NCBI GenBank assembly: GCA_002862745.1
Contig: PKDX01000055.1
Span: 1-37,908 of the forward strand
Reading direction: 5' to 3'
Length of the DNA stretch: 37,908 nt
Source of the DNA: Bacteroidota bacterium
GTDB taxonomy: Bacteria; Bacteroidota; Bacteroidia; Chitinophagales; UBA8649
Shown here one piece after another: positions 18,368-26,496 of the stretch. The notes beneath the pieces are model-generated. The model was given only the letters and a program-made list of their open reading frames with translations. It was not told where the DNA came from and made no database searches. The position numbers and the translations under genes are program-made. Within the stretch, counting starts at the first letter, position 1. Each line of letters starts with the position of its first letter.

Positions 18368-19570
18368 TTATTCAGCAATTGCATGTATTCCTGGTAAGGT
18401 TTTACCCTCGAGAAGCTCCAAAAGTGCGCCGCCGCCAGTACTGATAAAAGACATCGATGACGCTAAGCCAAACTGATGTACGGCGGCCACAGAGTCTCCT
18501 CCGCCTACTAGGGTGTAAGCTCCTTGATTGGAAACGTTTGCAAGCGCTTCAGCTACCGCCTTACTCCCTGCCTGGAAAGAAGGCATTTCAAAAACCCCCA
18601 TTGGGCCGTTCCATATAATGGTTTTAGCTTGTGCGATCACCTCAGTATAGTGTGCTGCTGCCTGCGGACCAATATCAAGCCCCATCCAATCTTCAGGGAT
18701 ATCATCACTTGCACAAACCTGGGTATTCGCATCATTGGAGAATGCATCAGCACATACGGAATCAGCAGGAAGGTGTATCGTACAACCTTCAGCAGCTGCT
18801 AATTCCAGCAATCGCCTTGCATCATCAAAACGATCTTCTTCGCATAAAGAATTCCCTATTTGACCACCCTGAGCAGCCTTAAACGTGTAGGACATTCCGC
18901 CGCCAATAAGAATGGCATCCACCTTCCGGCAAAGATTTTCAATAATCATCAGTTTATCCGACACCTTCGCACCTCCTAATATGGCCACTTTGGGTGCATC
19001 ACCTTGAGAAAGCGCATTATTTGCATTGTCAATCTCCGCTTGCATGAGTAAGCCAAATACTCTGTGATCGGGAGAAAAGAATTGAGCTATACCTGCAGTT
19101 GATGCGTGAGCGCGATGCGCCGTCCCAAAGGCATCGTTAACATATACATCACCCCATGAGGCCAACTGCTCTGCAAACGCAAGATCATTTTTCTTTTCCT
19201 CAGGATAAAACCGAAGATTTTCCAGGAGAACAACAGATGGATTGGATGCCAAGCACGCTGCCTGAAGAGAAGCATCTCCACAATCCTCAACAAAGGCAAC
19301 GGGTCTCCCAAGTTTATCTTCTAACGTTGAAACAATTTGCTGTAGAGACTTATCCTTATCAGCACCATACTTAACTGCCTTTACAGCTTGTTTGGGTCGC
19401 CCTAAGTGAGACATTAATACCAATTGACCACCTTGGCCTAGAACATATTGTAAGGTTGGTAATGCAGCATCAATACGCGCTGTGTTTGTGATTTCTCCTG
19501 AAGCATTGATCGGAACATTAAAGTCTACACGCATCACAACACGCTTTCCTTGCAGAGCAAGATTTTTCAT
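18368..19570 (-). CDS. pgk: Phosphoglycerate kinase
   Basis: Glycolytic/gluconeogenic enzyme converting 1,3-bisphosphoglycerate and ADP to 3-phosphoglycerate and ATP in the cytoplasm. The 400-residue length is normal. The N-terminal signature KRVVMRVDFNVPI, the substrate motif LMSHLGRPK, ENLRFYPEEKKND, DAFGTAHRAHAST, ILGGAKVSDKL, NGPMGVFE and the nucleotide-binding GGGDSVAAV followed by STGGGALLELLEG are all in order. It begins 9 bases after the ABC permease stop and is probably on the same transcript; the dcw cluster starts about 195 bases downstream. No convincing hairpin terminator separates pgk from mraZ. Confidence 0.98.
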   Translation of the reverse strand: MKNLALQGKRVVMRVDFNVPINASGEITNTARIDAALPTLQYVLGQGGQLVLMSHLGRPKQAVKAVKYGADKDKSLQQIVSTLEDKLGRPVAFVEDCGDASLQAACLASNPSVVLLENLRFYPEEKKNDLAFAEQLASWGDVYVNDAFGTAHRAHASTAGIAQFFSPDHRVFGLLMQAEIDNANNALSQGDAPKVAILGGAKVSDKLMIIENLCRKVDAILIGGGMSYTFKAAQGGQIGNSLCEEDRFDDARRLLELAAAEGCTIHLPADSVCADAFSNDANTQVCASDDIPEDWMGLDIGPQAAAHYTEVIAQAKTIIWNGPMGVFEMPSFQAGSKAVAEALANVSNQGAYTLVGGGDSVAAVHQFGLASSMSFISTGGGALLELLEGKTLPGIHAIAE

Positions 19571-19579
19571 GGTTAATGT

Positions 19580-20806
19580 TTAGCGTGTAAACATACGGCG
19601 TAACTCGACGAATATCATAGCCGCGTTTACAGCGACCATCGTCACAACAACAAAGCCCAAGAAAACAAAAGTTTTCCAAGACAGCACCTGGCCTTCCACC
19701 GCAAAGCTAAACCCATCTAGAAAGGGTAAAACCACCATGGTCTTTATACCATACACCACAAAAAACGCCACGACCGATACGATTAGAAAAAGCAGGGCCA
19801 ATCCCTTTACATACCACATCAAAACAGTAACTGGTCGAACTCCTTGGATCAATATAGATTCAATTTGATTTTTAGATCGCGTCAACATTAACTGAACGGT
19901 CAGCAGAACACCTGTCAAGCTAAGCAATAGCACAAAGAAGCCCAACATACCTACGGCGATAAATGCACCACGAAAAAGAGCAGCGTTTTCCCCGGTTCTC
20001 AGCTTGGTCTCATTGGTTTCATATCCATGGTCTGCAAGGTACTGTTTGAGCTCTACTATGCGTTCAAGAGCAAATCTGACGGCAATCCGTTTTGAAAGTG
20101 TATCGCTTTCTGCCTTAGGATTTGCAAACGTTGTATTAAGATGCTCTAAAAAATCACAGGGGACCAAGACAGCGCTGATTCGATCACTGTAACCCGCAAT
20201 TCTTGCATTAAACGAAGCCTTTGTTGGATACCGAAGAGAATCCGAGGGCAGCAACTTGAGCTTAAGAGAAGTTAAGTCGTCTTCCGCCAAGGAAATAAAT
20301 CCGCTAGTGAGTACACTGGATAAGCGAAGAAAATCTTTGGGAAGAAGAATAGGCACATCCATCATACCATCTTCAGATAATGACCAAGACCAATCCGAAT
20401 CAATGCCATCAATTATGGCTGGATCCACACACTCAACCCCAAACATATCGCTTCGGATCGGAGCACCTTTGACGTCGATAAGCAGAGACATATTGACCAA
20501 ATTCCTTTGAAAGGGATACACATTGATCACGGAGGACAGCGAGTCGAGTGAATCCAATTCCGATTGTCTGAAAAATACTTCCTCAGCATCACCAAATCCC
20601 GTCTCGGTAACAGGCTTAGAGAGAATCATTACATCTTCCCCTATTCCCTCTTGGCTAGCGTCTCTAATGGATTGATAATCAATAAATCCCTGCATCGCAA
20701 TGGCCATCAACACGAAACTAAACAGCAGGCCAGCAACTTGCATTACGAGTTGGCTTGGGCGCAATCCACTAATTAAAATCCGTGTAAGAAATGGCGGCCT
20801 TCTCAT
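19580..20806 (-). CDS. ABC transporter permease, MacB/FtsX-like
   Basis: An integral membrane protein of 408 residues with one hydrophobic helix near the N-terminus (about 21-42), a long extracytoplasmic region (about 45-275) and three to four helices in the C-terminal third (about 280-400), ending in a basic tail. This is the layout of type VII ABC permeases (MacB, LolC/E, FtsX), where the complex transduces force across the membrane rather than moving a small solute. Sequence similarity to a named member is not evident by eye. It overlaps the ATPase gene by 4 bases, so the pair forms one unit. It is longer than typical FtsX (~300 residues), so FtsX itself is unlikely. Confidence 0.7.
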   Translation of the reverse strand: MRRPPFLTRILISGLRPSQLVMQVAGLLFSFVLMAIAMQGFIDYQSIRDASQEGIGEDVMILSKPVTETGFGDAEEVFFRQSELDSLDSLSSVINVYPFQRNLVNMSLLIDVKGAPIRSDMFGVECVDPAIIDGIDSDWSWSLSEDGMMDVPILLPKDFLRLSSVLTSGFISLAEDDLTSLKLKLLPSDSLRYPTKASFNARIAGYSDRISAVLVPCDFLEHLNTTFANPKAESDTLSKRIAVRFALERIVELKQYLADHGYETNETKLRTGENAALFRGAFIAVGMLGFFVLLLSLTGVLLTVQLMLTRSKNQIESILIQGVRPVTVLMWYVKGLALLFLIVSVVAFFVVYGIKTMVVLPFLDGFSFAVEGQVLSWKTFVFLGFVVVTMVAVNAAMIFVELRRMFTR

Positions 20807-21450
20807 ACCTTTTTAATCGTTAAGTCTATGAGTTTATTATCCGTGTCCAGCGAGGTAATGATCAGCCCTGCATGCTTGGATTGGATATCATCTAAAACAA
20901 GCTCCCATACAATTGCTTGGTTAGCCTTATCGAGATGGCTAAACGGTTCATCAAGCAAAAGCCATTGATACGGCTTCGACAAAGCCCTTAACAGGGCAAT
21001 TCGCTGGCGTTGGCCAAAAGACAGAATAGACGTCTTTTTGTGGAGTAAGGATTGAATACCCAAGCGCTCTGCCCAAGCTTCGATTTGATCTCGACTCGCC
21101 GAGCCTTCAAAACGGCTCGCTACAAACTGAATATTCTCCAATGCCGTAAGGTTGTCAAACAAGCGTAATCCCTGAGGAACAATGGAAAGACTGTGAGCAC
21201 GCCAAGCTGACCATTGGTTGTCAGTCCACTTACTTGTTGGAGCGTCTTGAATAATCAAGTTCCCAGAATAATCTTTTCGAATTCCCGCAATTAAAGAAAG
21301 CGCCGTTGTTTTACCGCGACCACTTTCAGCAAAAATCCCATAAGTCTCTCCCTGAGTGAATGTGTGCCGACCATGCCACAATGTATCCTCGCTACGACCT
21401 AACTCACGCAGAGGATGCGGCATTACATCATGAAAAACAATATCGGCCAT
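20803..21450 (-). CDS. ABC transporter ATP-binding protein with altered H-loop
   Basis: A 215-residue nucleotide-binding subunit. Walker A is AESGRGKT at residues 41-48, the Q-loop Gln is in VPQG (~93), the signature is LSFGQ at 143-147 (usual LSGGQ), Walker B is LLLDEP at 164-169 and the D-loop SHLD follows. The expected switch His after strand 'IITS' is replaced: the segment reads IITSLD at 197-202, where many relatives have TSHD. It is therefore probably an unusual or slow ATPase, though function may be retained. It pairs with the MacB/FtsX-like permease encoded immediately downstream and starts 12 bases after the DUF4836-like gene. Confidence 0.88.
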   Translation of the reverse strand: MADIVFHDVMPHPLRELGRSEDTLWHGRHTFTQGETYGIFAESGRGKTTALSLIAGIRKDYSGNLIIQDAPTSKWTDNQWSAWRAHSLSIVPQGLRLFDNLTALENIQFVASRFEGSASRDQIEAWAERLGIQSLLHKKTSILSFGQRQRIALLRALSKPYQWLLLDEPFSHLDKANQAIVWELVLDDIQSKHAGLIITSLDTDNKLIDLTIKKV

Positions 21451-21462
21451 TTGTTTAACGGT

Positions 21463-23295
21463 TTAGTCAAGCATTCCGAGCTCCTGTGCATAACGATTTA
21501 ATACCTGCCAAATTGTTATCAATGGATTGTCTTCCGTATTATCAAGGGCTAACACAAACTCCATTTCGCCCTGTGCGCTTACTGAAAAGGAAAGGTGCGA
21601 CATAAGATTGACGATGTCATCCACAGCTTGTTCTGATAACTCTACATTCTCTAGGTTAAGCTCCAAAATCTCCTTAGTAATATCACTAAACTTAGGTCCA
21701 TAATCCTTGCCATTCAAACTGACGTAGAAAGCAATAGGGTTGCGCTGTAAGATCTCTTGAATTTCATCACCGATTGCGTTGTCTTGTCCATAGCCTGCAT
21801 TCCGAATGAAGAGACTCACATCATCATTGTGTCCATTTACATTATTGGCTGAATCCAGTCCATCTTTCATCCCGAGAATGAGGGTATAACCATCAGATGT
21901 TTTCACAAGCTGTCTTCCTGAATACGGTAGGACATAAAGCGATTCGTATAGTGCATTCATAGCCGAATCATTTTCAAACAATAAGTCAAGAGAAAGTCCA
22001 CGATCCTGAATAAGCCCGTAGGATAAATCTGTAACTGTTTGACTGAACAGAGAGTCGCCCTCTTCCAGGCCAATATGTAGATGCATTTCATCAATTGGGC
22101 TAAACATCTCCTCTAGGTCAATACTTACAGCTCCTGCAATCAACCCATTAAGTGATGTCATTAATTCCTCAATTGTCCATTGTTTACCTTCCAATGCTGG
22201 AACGAATGCTCCAAGTTGCGCATCAATTTCTTCAAGCGAAAGGGGTTGTTCCCCAATTAAACCCTCTTGAACTAATGCATCAAGGTTGTTGTATAGGGTA
22301 TCCATATCCAATGCAATGGAAAAAGCGACCTGAGGATTGCCGCTTGAATGAAGGTTGTCGCTTGCCTCCTTAGATAAGCCTTGTTTTGCCAAAAAAGCAA
22401 AGGGATTTGGTCCTTTGACAGCAACCTTTGAGGATAGGATAAATTGCCCCGAATCAATGGTCAAGTAACATTGAATGGAACGTATTCCATTCGCACTAAT
22501 CTTAGGCGATAAAAGACCATTAGGGTCCATTGATGCCAACTCCGAGGAGAATATGTCATAAACTTCTTCATCAACTGCCTCAACGTTCACGAAAACTGCA
22601 ACTTCCTCAGCCTCCTTGTGAAATGCCTTGAAATCCTCATGTTGCTCGATGCAATTCTTTCGATCTGGATTTTCTATTCGGTAACGCGCCCACTCCTGCA
22701 TGGAATCAAGACTCACCGAAGGAGAATAATTAAGTGTAAACAACGCCGCTTTATGATCCCAAGTGACAAGTAGCGAAGAGTCCTTCATCGTCAATTGGGA
22801 AGAGTTGTTGCCCTCATCTATGGTGAAGGTGTCTTGGCAAAAAATGGCTTCTAAAAATTTTTTGAATTTGTTTTTATTCGTGAGCGCCAAGACGACATGA
22901 GTTGACGAGGTGTTGTTTATTGGGTCGGCCATGGTAAAGCCATAAATCTCTCCACCTCTAGTCCATGCGGTATGTTGTAAATCAATTCCAAACTTCATCG
23001 GATTTTTGGGCAGCTGACATGCCGTTGAATCTTCCTTGGATAACTTCTCCACTAAAGCACTATTGGCAATTTCCTTGTAGTGTCCTTTCAAATTTGCAAT
23101 AAAGGTGTACGGCTCAATTTTTATCACAACTAAGGCATCTTTGGGTATATAGCGCGTCAACGCATCATGGGGTCTGGGCCAAAACTGAACGATTCCAATA
23201 ACTAATAGGAGTAAAGAGGCAATTCCTAGGCCTCTCAGAATTTTCTTGCGGCGGGCGGACTTCGGTGGTATCAAATTTGAAGATTGGTCTGACAT
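21463..23295 (-). CDS. DUF4836-like membrane-anchored protein
   Basis: A 610-residue protein with a basic N-terminal tail (KSARRKKILRG), a single hydrophobic segment at about residues 22-42 and a large, probably extracytoplasmic remainder. After the anchor it has RYIPKDALVVIKIEPYTF, which resembles the start of the DUF4836 domain found in Bacteroidota, followed by FGIDLQHTAWTRGGEIYGF and repeated strand-rich segments such as GFTMAD and SFSVSAQGEMEFVLALDN. No catalytic motif is visible. It is the first gene of an operon with the ABC ATPase and permease, so it might be an envelope partner of that transporter. The family name is recalled, not searched. Confidence 0.55.
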   Translation of the reverse strand: MSDQSSNLIPPKSARRKKILRGLGIASLLLLVIGIVQFWPRPHDALTRYIPKDALVVIKIEPYTFIANLKGHYKEIANSALVEKLSKEDSTACQLPKNPMKFGIDLQHTAWTRGGEIYGFTMADPINNTSSTHVVLALTNKNKFKKFLEAIFCQDTFTIDEGNNSSQLTMKDSSLLVTWDHKAALFTLNYSPSVSLDSMQEWARYRIENPDRKNCIEQHEDFKAFHKEAEEVAVFVNVEAVDEEVYDIFSSELASMDPNGLLSPKISANGIRSIQCYLTIDSGQFILSSKVAVKGPNPFAFLAKQGLSKEASDNLHSSGNPQVAFSIALDMDTLYNNLDALVQEGLIGEQPLSLEEIDAQLGAFVPALEGKQWTIEELMTSLNGLIAGAVSIDLEEMFSPIDEMHLHIGLEEGDSLFSQTVTDLSYGLIQDRGLSLDLLFENDSAMNALYESLYVLPYSGRQLVKTSDGYTLILGMKDGLDSANNVNGHNDDVSLFIRNAGYGQDNAIGDEIQEILQRNPIAFYVSLNGKDYGPKFSDITKEILELNLENVELSEQAVDDIVNLMSHLSFSVSAQGEMEFVLALDNTEDNPLITIWQVLNRYAQELGMLD

Positions 23296-23438
23296 CGAAT
23301 AAATATTTCCACAAATATGACAATTATATCCTAGCTCCGCTTTAGTATCATCAATACAGCCCCGAAGATTTAACGGATTTTATGTGGAATTAGAAAAATT
23401 TACTACACTCAGTCCTTTCGTAAACTAAATTTCTTAAT

Positions 23439-23446
23439 TATATTCG
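23439..23446 (+). promoter_or_regulatory. Candidate -7 element upstream of tRNA-Glu
   Basis: TATATTCG differs from the Bacteroidota -7 consensus TAnnTTTG at one position and lies 64 bases before the tRNA. A matching -33 TTG is not clear (TTTCG at 23416-23420 is the nearest candidate), so the call is weak. Confidence 0.3.
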
Positions 23447-23466
23447 CGTTCCCTAGACGAAAGTCA

Positions 23467-23492
23467 CGTTGAATTACCAAGACGATTCAACG
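23467..23492. repeat. Perfect 8-bp inverted repeat in tRNA-Glu leader
   Basis: CGTTGAAT at 23467-23474 and ATTCAACG at 23485-23492 are exact reverse complements separated by 10 bases. There is no T-run after it, so it is not a terminator. It lies between the candidate tRNA promoter and the tRNA 5' end, and could fold in the precursor RNA or act as an operator for either flanking gene. Confidence 0.45.
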
Positions 23493-23510
23493 GAGTTAAA
23501 CAACTCAAAT

Positions 23511-23582
23511 GGCCCCTTCGTCTATCGGCTAGGACGCCAGGTTTTCATCCTGGAAAGAGGGGTTCGATTCCCCTAGGGGCTA
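23511..23582 (+). tRNA. tRNA-Glu (anticodon UUC)
   Basis: The 72-base sequence folds as a cloverleaf: acceptor strand GGCCCCT pairs with AGGGGCT (first pair G-U), the D arm contains TCGGCTAGGA, the anticodon stem CCAGG/CCTGG encloses the loop TTTTCAT with anticodon TTC, and the T arm GGGG-TTCGATT-CCCC is complete. The discriminator base is A and CCA is not encoded at the 3' end. A strong intrinsic terminator follows directly. Confidence 0.97.
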
Positions 23583-23584
23583 CG

Positions 23585-23624
23585 AAACCCGCTTGAAATC
23601 ATTCAGAGGACAAGCGGGTTTTTT
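23585..23624 (+). terminator. Intrinsic terminator after tRNA-Glu
   Basis: AAACCCGCTTG (23585-23595) pairs with CAAGCGGGTTT (23611-23621) across a 15-base loop and is followed by a run of T up to 23624. It separates the tRNA from the speA-like gene. Confidence 0.88.
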
Positions 23625-23663
23625 AATGGCATTTTTTTGCTTTTTTTACAACCACGCATTGAA

Positions 23664-23692
23664 TTTGGCTGTTTCTTTGCAAGATAGATTTG
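23664..23692 (+). promoter_or_regulatory. Promoter-like element abutting the arginine decarboxylase start
   Basis: TTTG at 23664-23667 and TAGATTTG at 23685-23692 are separated by 17 bases, an exact match to the Bacteroidota -33/-7 promoter pattern. The transcript would start around 23697-23700, only a few bases before the ATG at 23702. Confidence 0.5.
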
Positions 23693-23701
23693 CAAGGGCT
23701 T

Positions 23702-25093
23702 ATGAAGACGCTGTACAAAGATTTAGTAGAACAAACCCACACTTTTCCTCAAGAGGAATTCCGTGTGCAGGATGGGAATCTTATGTTCCATGAGATCGAC
23801 CTTGTTGGCTTAGTTCAACGCCATGGCAGTCCATTAAAAATCACCTACCTCCCGAGAATAAGCGAGCAAATTCGTAAAACAAAGTCTTGGTTCGCTGAAG
23901 CCATGCAAAAAACAAACTATCAAGGTCAATATTCTTTTGCCTATTGCACGAAAAGCGCTCACTTTTCATTTATTCTCGAAGAGTGCTTAAAAAATCAAGT
24001 GGATCTTGAGACCTCCTCAGCCTTCGATATATCCATTATCCAAGAACTCAAAAAGCAGGGTAAACTTCCAGCAAAAACCAATATAATCTGTAATGGGTTT
24101 AAGCCCGATGCCTATATCCAAGGAATCGCTGAACTTATAAATTCTGCAGAGCATAGGGTCACACCGATTTTTGATCATAAAAGAGAGCCCATCGAGCTCA
24201 TTAACTACTTAGAAAAACCCTGCCCTGTGGGAATACGAATTGCCTCAGAAGAAGAACCTAAGTTTCAATTTTATACCTCACGCCTTGGCGTGCGTTACAG
24301 GGAAGTGGTCAGTTTGTACCGGGAAGTGATCAGTCAGTTTGACCTCTATGAATTGAAGATGCTTCATTTCTTTATTAACACAGGTATTAACGACACCTCC
24401 TACTATTGGAATGAACTACTGAAATCCGTAAGGGTATATTGTGAACTAAAAAAGATTTGTCCGACTCTTGATACCTTAAATATCGGGGGAGGATTCCCCA
24501 TTAAAAATTCCTTGTCATTTGATTTTGACTACGCCTACATGATTGAAGAAATCATACATCAAATCAAAACGGTCTGCAATGAAGAAGGTGTAGAGGAACC
24601 CAATATCTATACCGAATTTGGATCATACACAGTTGGAGAAAGTGGTGCTTTACTCTTTAAAGTACTGGGGCAAAAGCACCAAAACGACCGAGAGCGGTGG
24701 AATATGATTGACAGCAGTTTTATGACAACCATACCGGATTCCTGGGCACTCAACAAGAAGTTCTTACTCATGGCCGTCAATAACTGGAATACCGAATATG
24801 AACGAGTACTTCTAGGTGGATTGACCTGTGATTCGGATGATTATTACAATTCCGAAGCCCATTCCAACGCCATCTATCTTCCAAAGTTTCAAGAAGGCCA
24901 AGAGCAATATATAGGCTTCTTCCATACAGGAGCCTACCAAGAATCCGTTGGTGGATATGGTGGTATAAACCACTGCCTTCTCCCAGATCCAAAATGGCTT
25001 ATCATTGACCGTGATGAAAAAGGGCAACTCGTAGAAAGGGTGTTCAGTGAAGAACAAAAAGCTGACCCAATGCTTCGTATCTTAGGGTACTAA
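23702..25093 (+). CDS. speA: Arginine decarboxylase (fold type III PLP enzyme)
   Basis: Decarboxylates arginine to agmatine, the entry to polyamine synthesis, in the cytoplasm. The 463-residue product from the ATG at 23702 fits the flavobacterial enzyme, which also begins with a YxDLxxQTxxFPQEEF-like segment. The PLP lysine is K84 in FAYCTKSAHF, the phosphate-binding glycine loop is LNIGGGFPIK, and the active-site cysteine contributed across the dimer is C376 in GGLTCDSDD; HTGAYQE lies near the C-terminus. The frame continues upstream to a TTG at 23690, but that lies inside the -7 element. A purine-rich AAGGG sits 5 bases before the ATG. The gene follows the tRNA terminator and precedes a thioesterase. 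Confidence 0.93.
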   Translation: MKTLYKDLVEQTHTFPQEEFRVQDGNLMFHEIDLVGLVQRHGSPLKITYLPRISEQIRKTKSWFAEAMQKTNYQGQYSFAYCTKSAHFSFILEECLKNQVDLETSSAFDISIIQELKKQGKLPAKTNIICNGFKPDAYIQGIAELINSAEHRVTPIFDHKREPIELINYLEKPCPVGIRIASEEEPKFQFYTSRLGVRYREVVSLYREVISQFDLYELKMLHFFINTGINDTSYYWNELLKSVRVYCELKKICPTLDTLNIGGGFPIKNSLSFDFDYAYMIEEIIHQIKTVCNEEGVEEPNIYTEFGSYTVGESGALLFKVLGQKHQNDRERWNMIDSSFMTTIPDSWALNKKFLLMAVNNWNTEYERVLLGGLTCDSDDYYNSEAHSNAIYLPKFQEGQEQYIGFFHTGAYQESVGGYGGINHCLLPDPKWLIIDRDEKGQLVERVFSEEQKADPMLRILGY

Positions 25094-25104
25094 AAGTGAC
25101 TCCG

Positions 25105-25539
25105 ATGTCCACATTTGATTTTAAAGCTTTTAATCAAGCCTACGAGCAAATCAATCACTACGAGCGATTGCAAAATATCCAACGTACGATTCACGCTCCT
25201 GGAAAAATCACGGTTTTACTTGATATAACCGAGCAACATCTTTCATCTCCTGGTACTGCACACGGAGGAAGCATGTCAGGCTTTATGGATGTTATATTGG
25301 GTTATGCAGCCTTAACCAAGGCACTGCCTGAGGGTAATGTCGTCTCAACCGTGGAGTTTAAAATGAACTTTCTAAAACCTATATTTCTTGGAGATAAGCT
25401 ACGAGGGGAGGGAGAAGTATTAAGTGCTGGAAAACGAATTGTTGTCACCGACGGCCGAGTGTATCGAGACGAAGAGTTGGTCGCCACAGGTCAAGGTACA
25501 TTTAATGCCTACCCTCTCGAGAAAAAAAGTTTATTGTAA
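25105..25539 (+). CDS. PaaI-type hotdog-fold thioesterase
   Basis: A 144-residue single-domain hotdog protein predicted to hydrolyse acyl- or aryl-CoA thioesters in the cytoplasm. The active-site region HGGSMSGFMDVILGYAAL begins at residue 53, with the typical HGG followed by the helix, and the later VEFKMNFLKPIFLGDKLRGEG strand and DGRVYRDEELVATGQGTF complete the fold. The substrate is unknown. An in-frame GTG at 25096 is only 3 bases after the speA stop; I prefer the ATG at 25105. It is likely co-transcribed with speA. It converges on the RRM gene ending at 25562. Confidence 0.85.
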   Translation: MSTFDFKAFNQAYEQINHYERLQNIQRTIHAPGKITVLLDITEQHLSSPGTAHGGSMSGFMDVILGYAALTKALPEGNVVSTVEFKMNFLKPIFLGDKLRGEGEVLSAGKRIVVTDGRVYRDEELVATGQGTFNAYPLEKKSLL

Positions 25540-25561
25540 GCCCCGTTTAAATTAAACTATG

Positions 25562-26365
25562 CTATTCGTCAAAGGAGAAATCATCCCATTCCGCTGAGCT
25601 CCAATTTCCTTTATTACCCTTGTTGCCTTTTGGCTTACCAGAATTCGATGATTTGTTTTTTCCACGTTTAACAGAGCGTTCAAACTTGTCGCCTCTCCCT
25701 TCAAATCGCTTACCGGACTTTCCTGCATCACGTTGTTTTCTGCGCCCCCCATCTTTACCTTCTTGAGATGAGTTACCCCAGCTTGGTCGATCTTGTCTTC
25801 TATCATTCGAAAAGGACTGATCTCGATCTCCACCACCTCGGTATCCACTATCACGACGGTCTCCACCGCCTCTGTATCCACCCTCACGACGGTCTCCACC
25901 ACCTCGGTATCCACCCTCACGACGGTCTCCACCGCCTCGGTCTCCACCCTCACGACGGTCTCCACCGCCTCGGTATCCACCCTCACGACGATCTCCGCCG
26001 CCTCGGTATCCACCCTCACGACGATCTCCACCGCCTCGGTATCCACCCTCACGACGATCTCCACCGCCTCGGTATCCACCCTCACGACGATCTCCACCGC
26101 CTCGATATCCGCCTTGATGTTGTGGTCTGTCCTCGGCTTCCTTTACGATGATTTGGCGCCCTTCAATTCGGGCCATGTTAAGGCTTTCGATTGCAGCACG
26201 AGCGCCTTCATCGTTAGGCATCTCGACGAAAGCAAAGCCTTTTGAGCGACCCGTTTCGCGATCAACGATTAACTTACAAGATGATACTTCACCGAACTCT
26301 TCAAACAAGGCTCGAAGGGTATCTTGAGTCGTATCGAAATTCAACTTTGTGACAAAAAGATTCAT
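25562..26365 (-). CDS. RRM RNA-binding protein with expanded RGG-like repeat tail
   Basis: A 267-residue protein. Residues 1-80 form one RNA recognition motif with RNP2 LFVTKL (3-8) and RNP1 KGFAFVEM (42-49). Residues 85-183 are nine tandem copies of an 11-residue unit with consensus GGYRGGGDRRE (copies 6, 8 and 9 vary), an RGG/YRG-rich disordered region. The rest (184-267) is basic and polar, with an acidic tip ending WDDFSFDE. Such proteins in Bacteroidota bind single-stranded RNA and may regulate translation or form condensates, but the role here is unknown. It lies downstream of a shorter paralog at 26541-26849 and shares its upstream leader. The repeats create spurious long frames on both strands. 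Confidence 0.93.
   Translation of the reverse strand: MNLFVTKLNFDTTQDTLRALFEEFGEVSSCKLIVDRETGRSKGFAFVEMPNDEGARAAIESLNMARIEGRQIIVKEAEDRPQHQGGYRGGGDRREGGYRGGGDRREGGYRGGGDRREGGYRGGGDRREGGYRGGGDRREGGDRGGGDRREGGYRGGGDRREGGYRGGGDRRDSGYRGGGDRDQSFSNDRRQDRPSWGNSSQEGKDGGRRKQRDAGKSGKRFEGRGDKFERSVKRGKNKSSNSGKPKGNKGNKGNWSSAEWDDFSFDE
25817..26113 (-). repeat. Nine tandem 33-bp repeats inside the RRM gene
   Basis: A 33-base unit, in frame, is repeated nine times and encodes the 11-residue units of the RRM protein tail. The copies are nearly identical at the DNA level, varying mainly between ACGG/ACGA and CACC/CGCC, which points to recent expansion or homogenisation by slippage or recombination. Confidence 0.95.
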
Positions 26366-26427
26366 GAAAAATTGGAGGAATTCTAAAAGATAGGTTAGGT
26401 CTTGTGATCTCTGGCTTTAGCCTAAGG

Positions 26428-26496
26428 GTTTAATTAAAATGTGAAAATAACTTTCTTTTTCTCTATTAAAGCCTAAAATTTATTAATTAATGATTT
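26428..26496 (-). repeat. Shared leader copy A, upstream of long RRM gene
   Basis: This AT-rich block matches 26901-26968 closely over nearly 70 bases, including an identical stretch from AAAGCCTAAAATTTATT through the end GATTT, and GTGAAAATAAC. It ends 63 bases upstream of the RRM start. It probably contains the promoter (coding-strand TAAATTTT is a candidate -7) and part of the 5' UTR. Confidence 0.85.

Noticed and set aside
19580-21450. FtsEX identity for the ABC pair next to the dcw cluster
   Set aside because: The permease is longer than FtsX and the ATPase lacks close FtsE features; only a MacB/FtsX-like class can be supported.
25545-25557. Palindrome GTTTAA-A-TTAAAC between the convergent thioesterase and RRM genes
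   Set aside because: Short and AT-only apart from the ends; no GC stem or T-tract, so a bidirectional terminator cannot be supported.
25817-26113. CRISPR array
   Set aside because: The repeats are contiguous with no spacers and encode an in-frame protein tail.
25552-26245. Long open frames on both strands across the RRM repeat region (Val/Glu/Asp-rich, Thr/Ser-rich and His-rich translations)
   Set aside because: The 33-bp repeat length is a multiple of three, so a stop-free unit keeps every frame open. Only the frame with the RRM domain has a recognisable fold.
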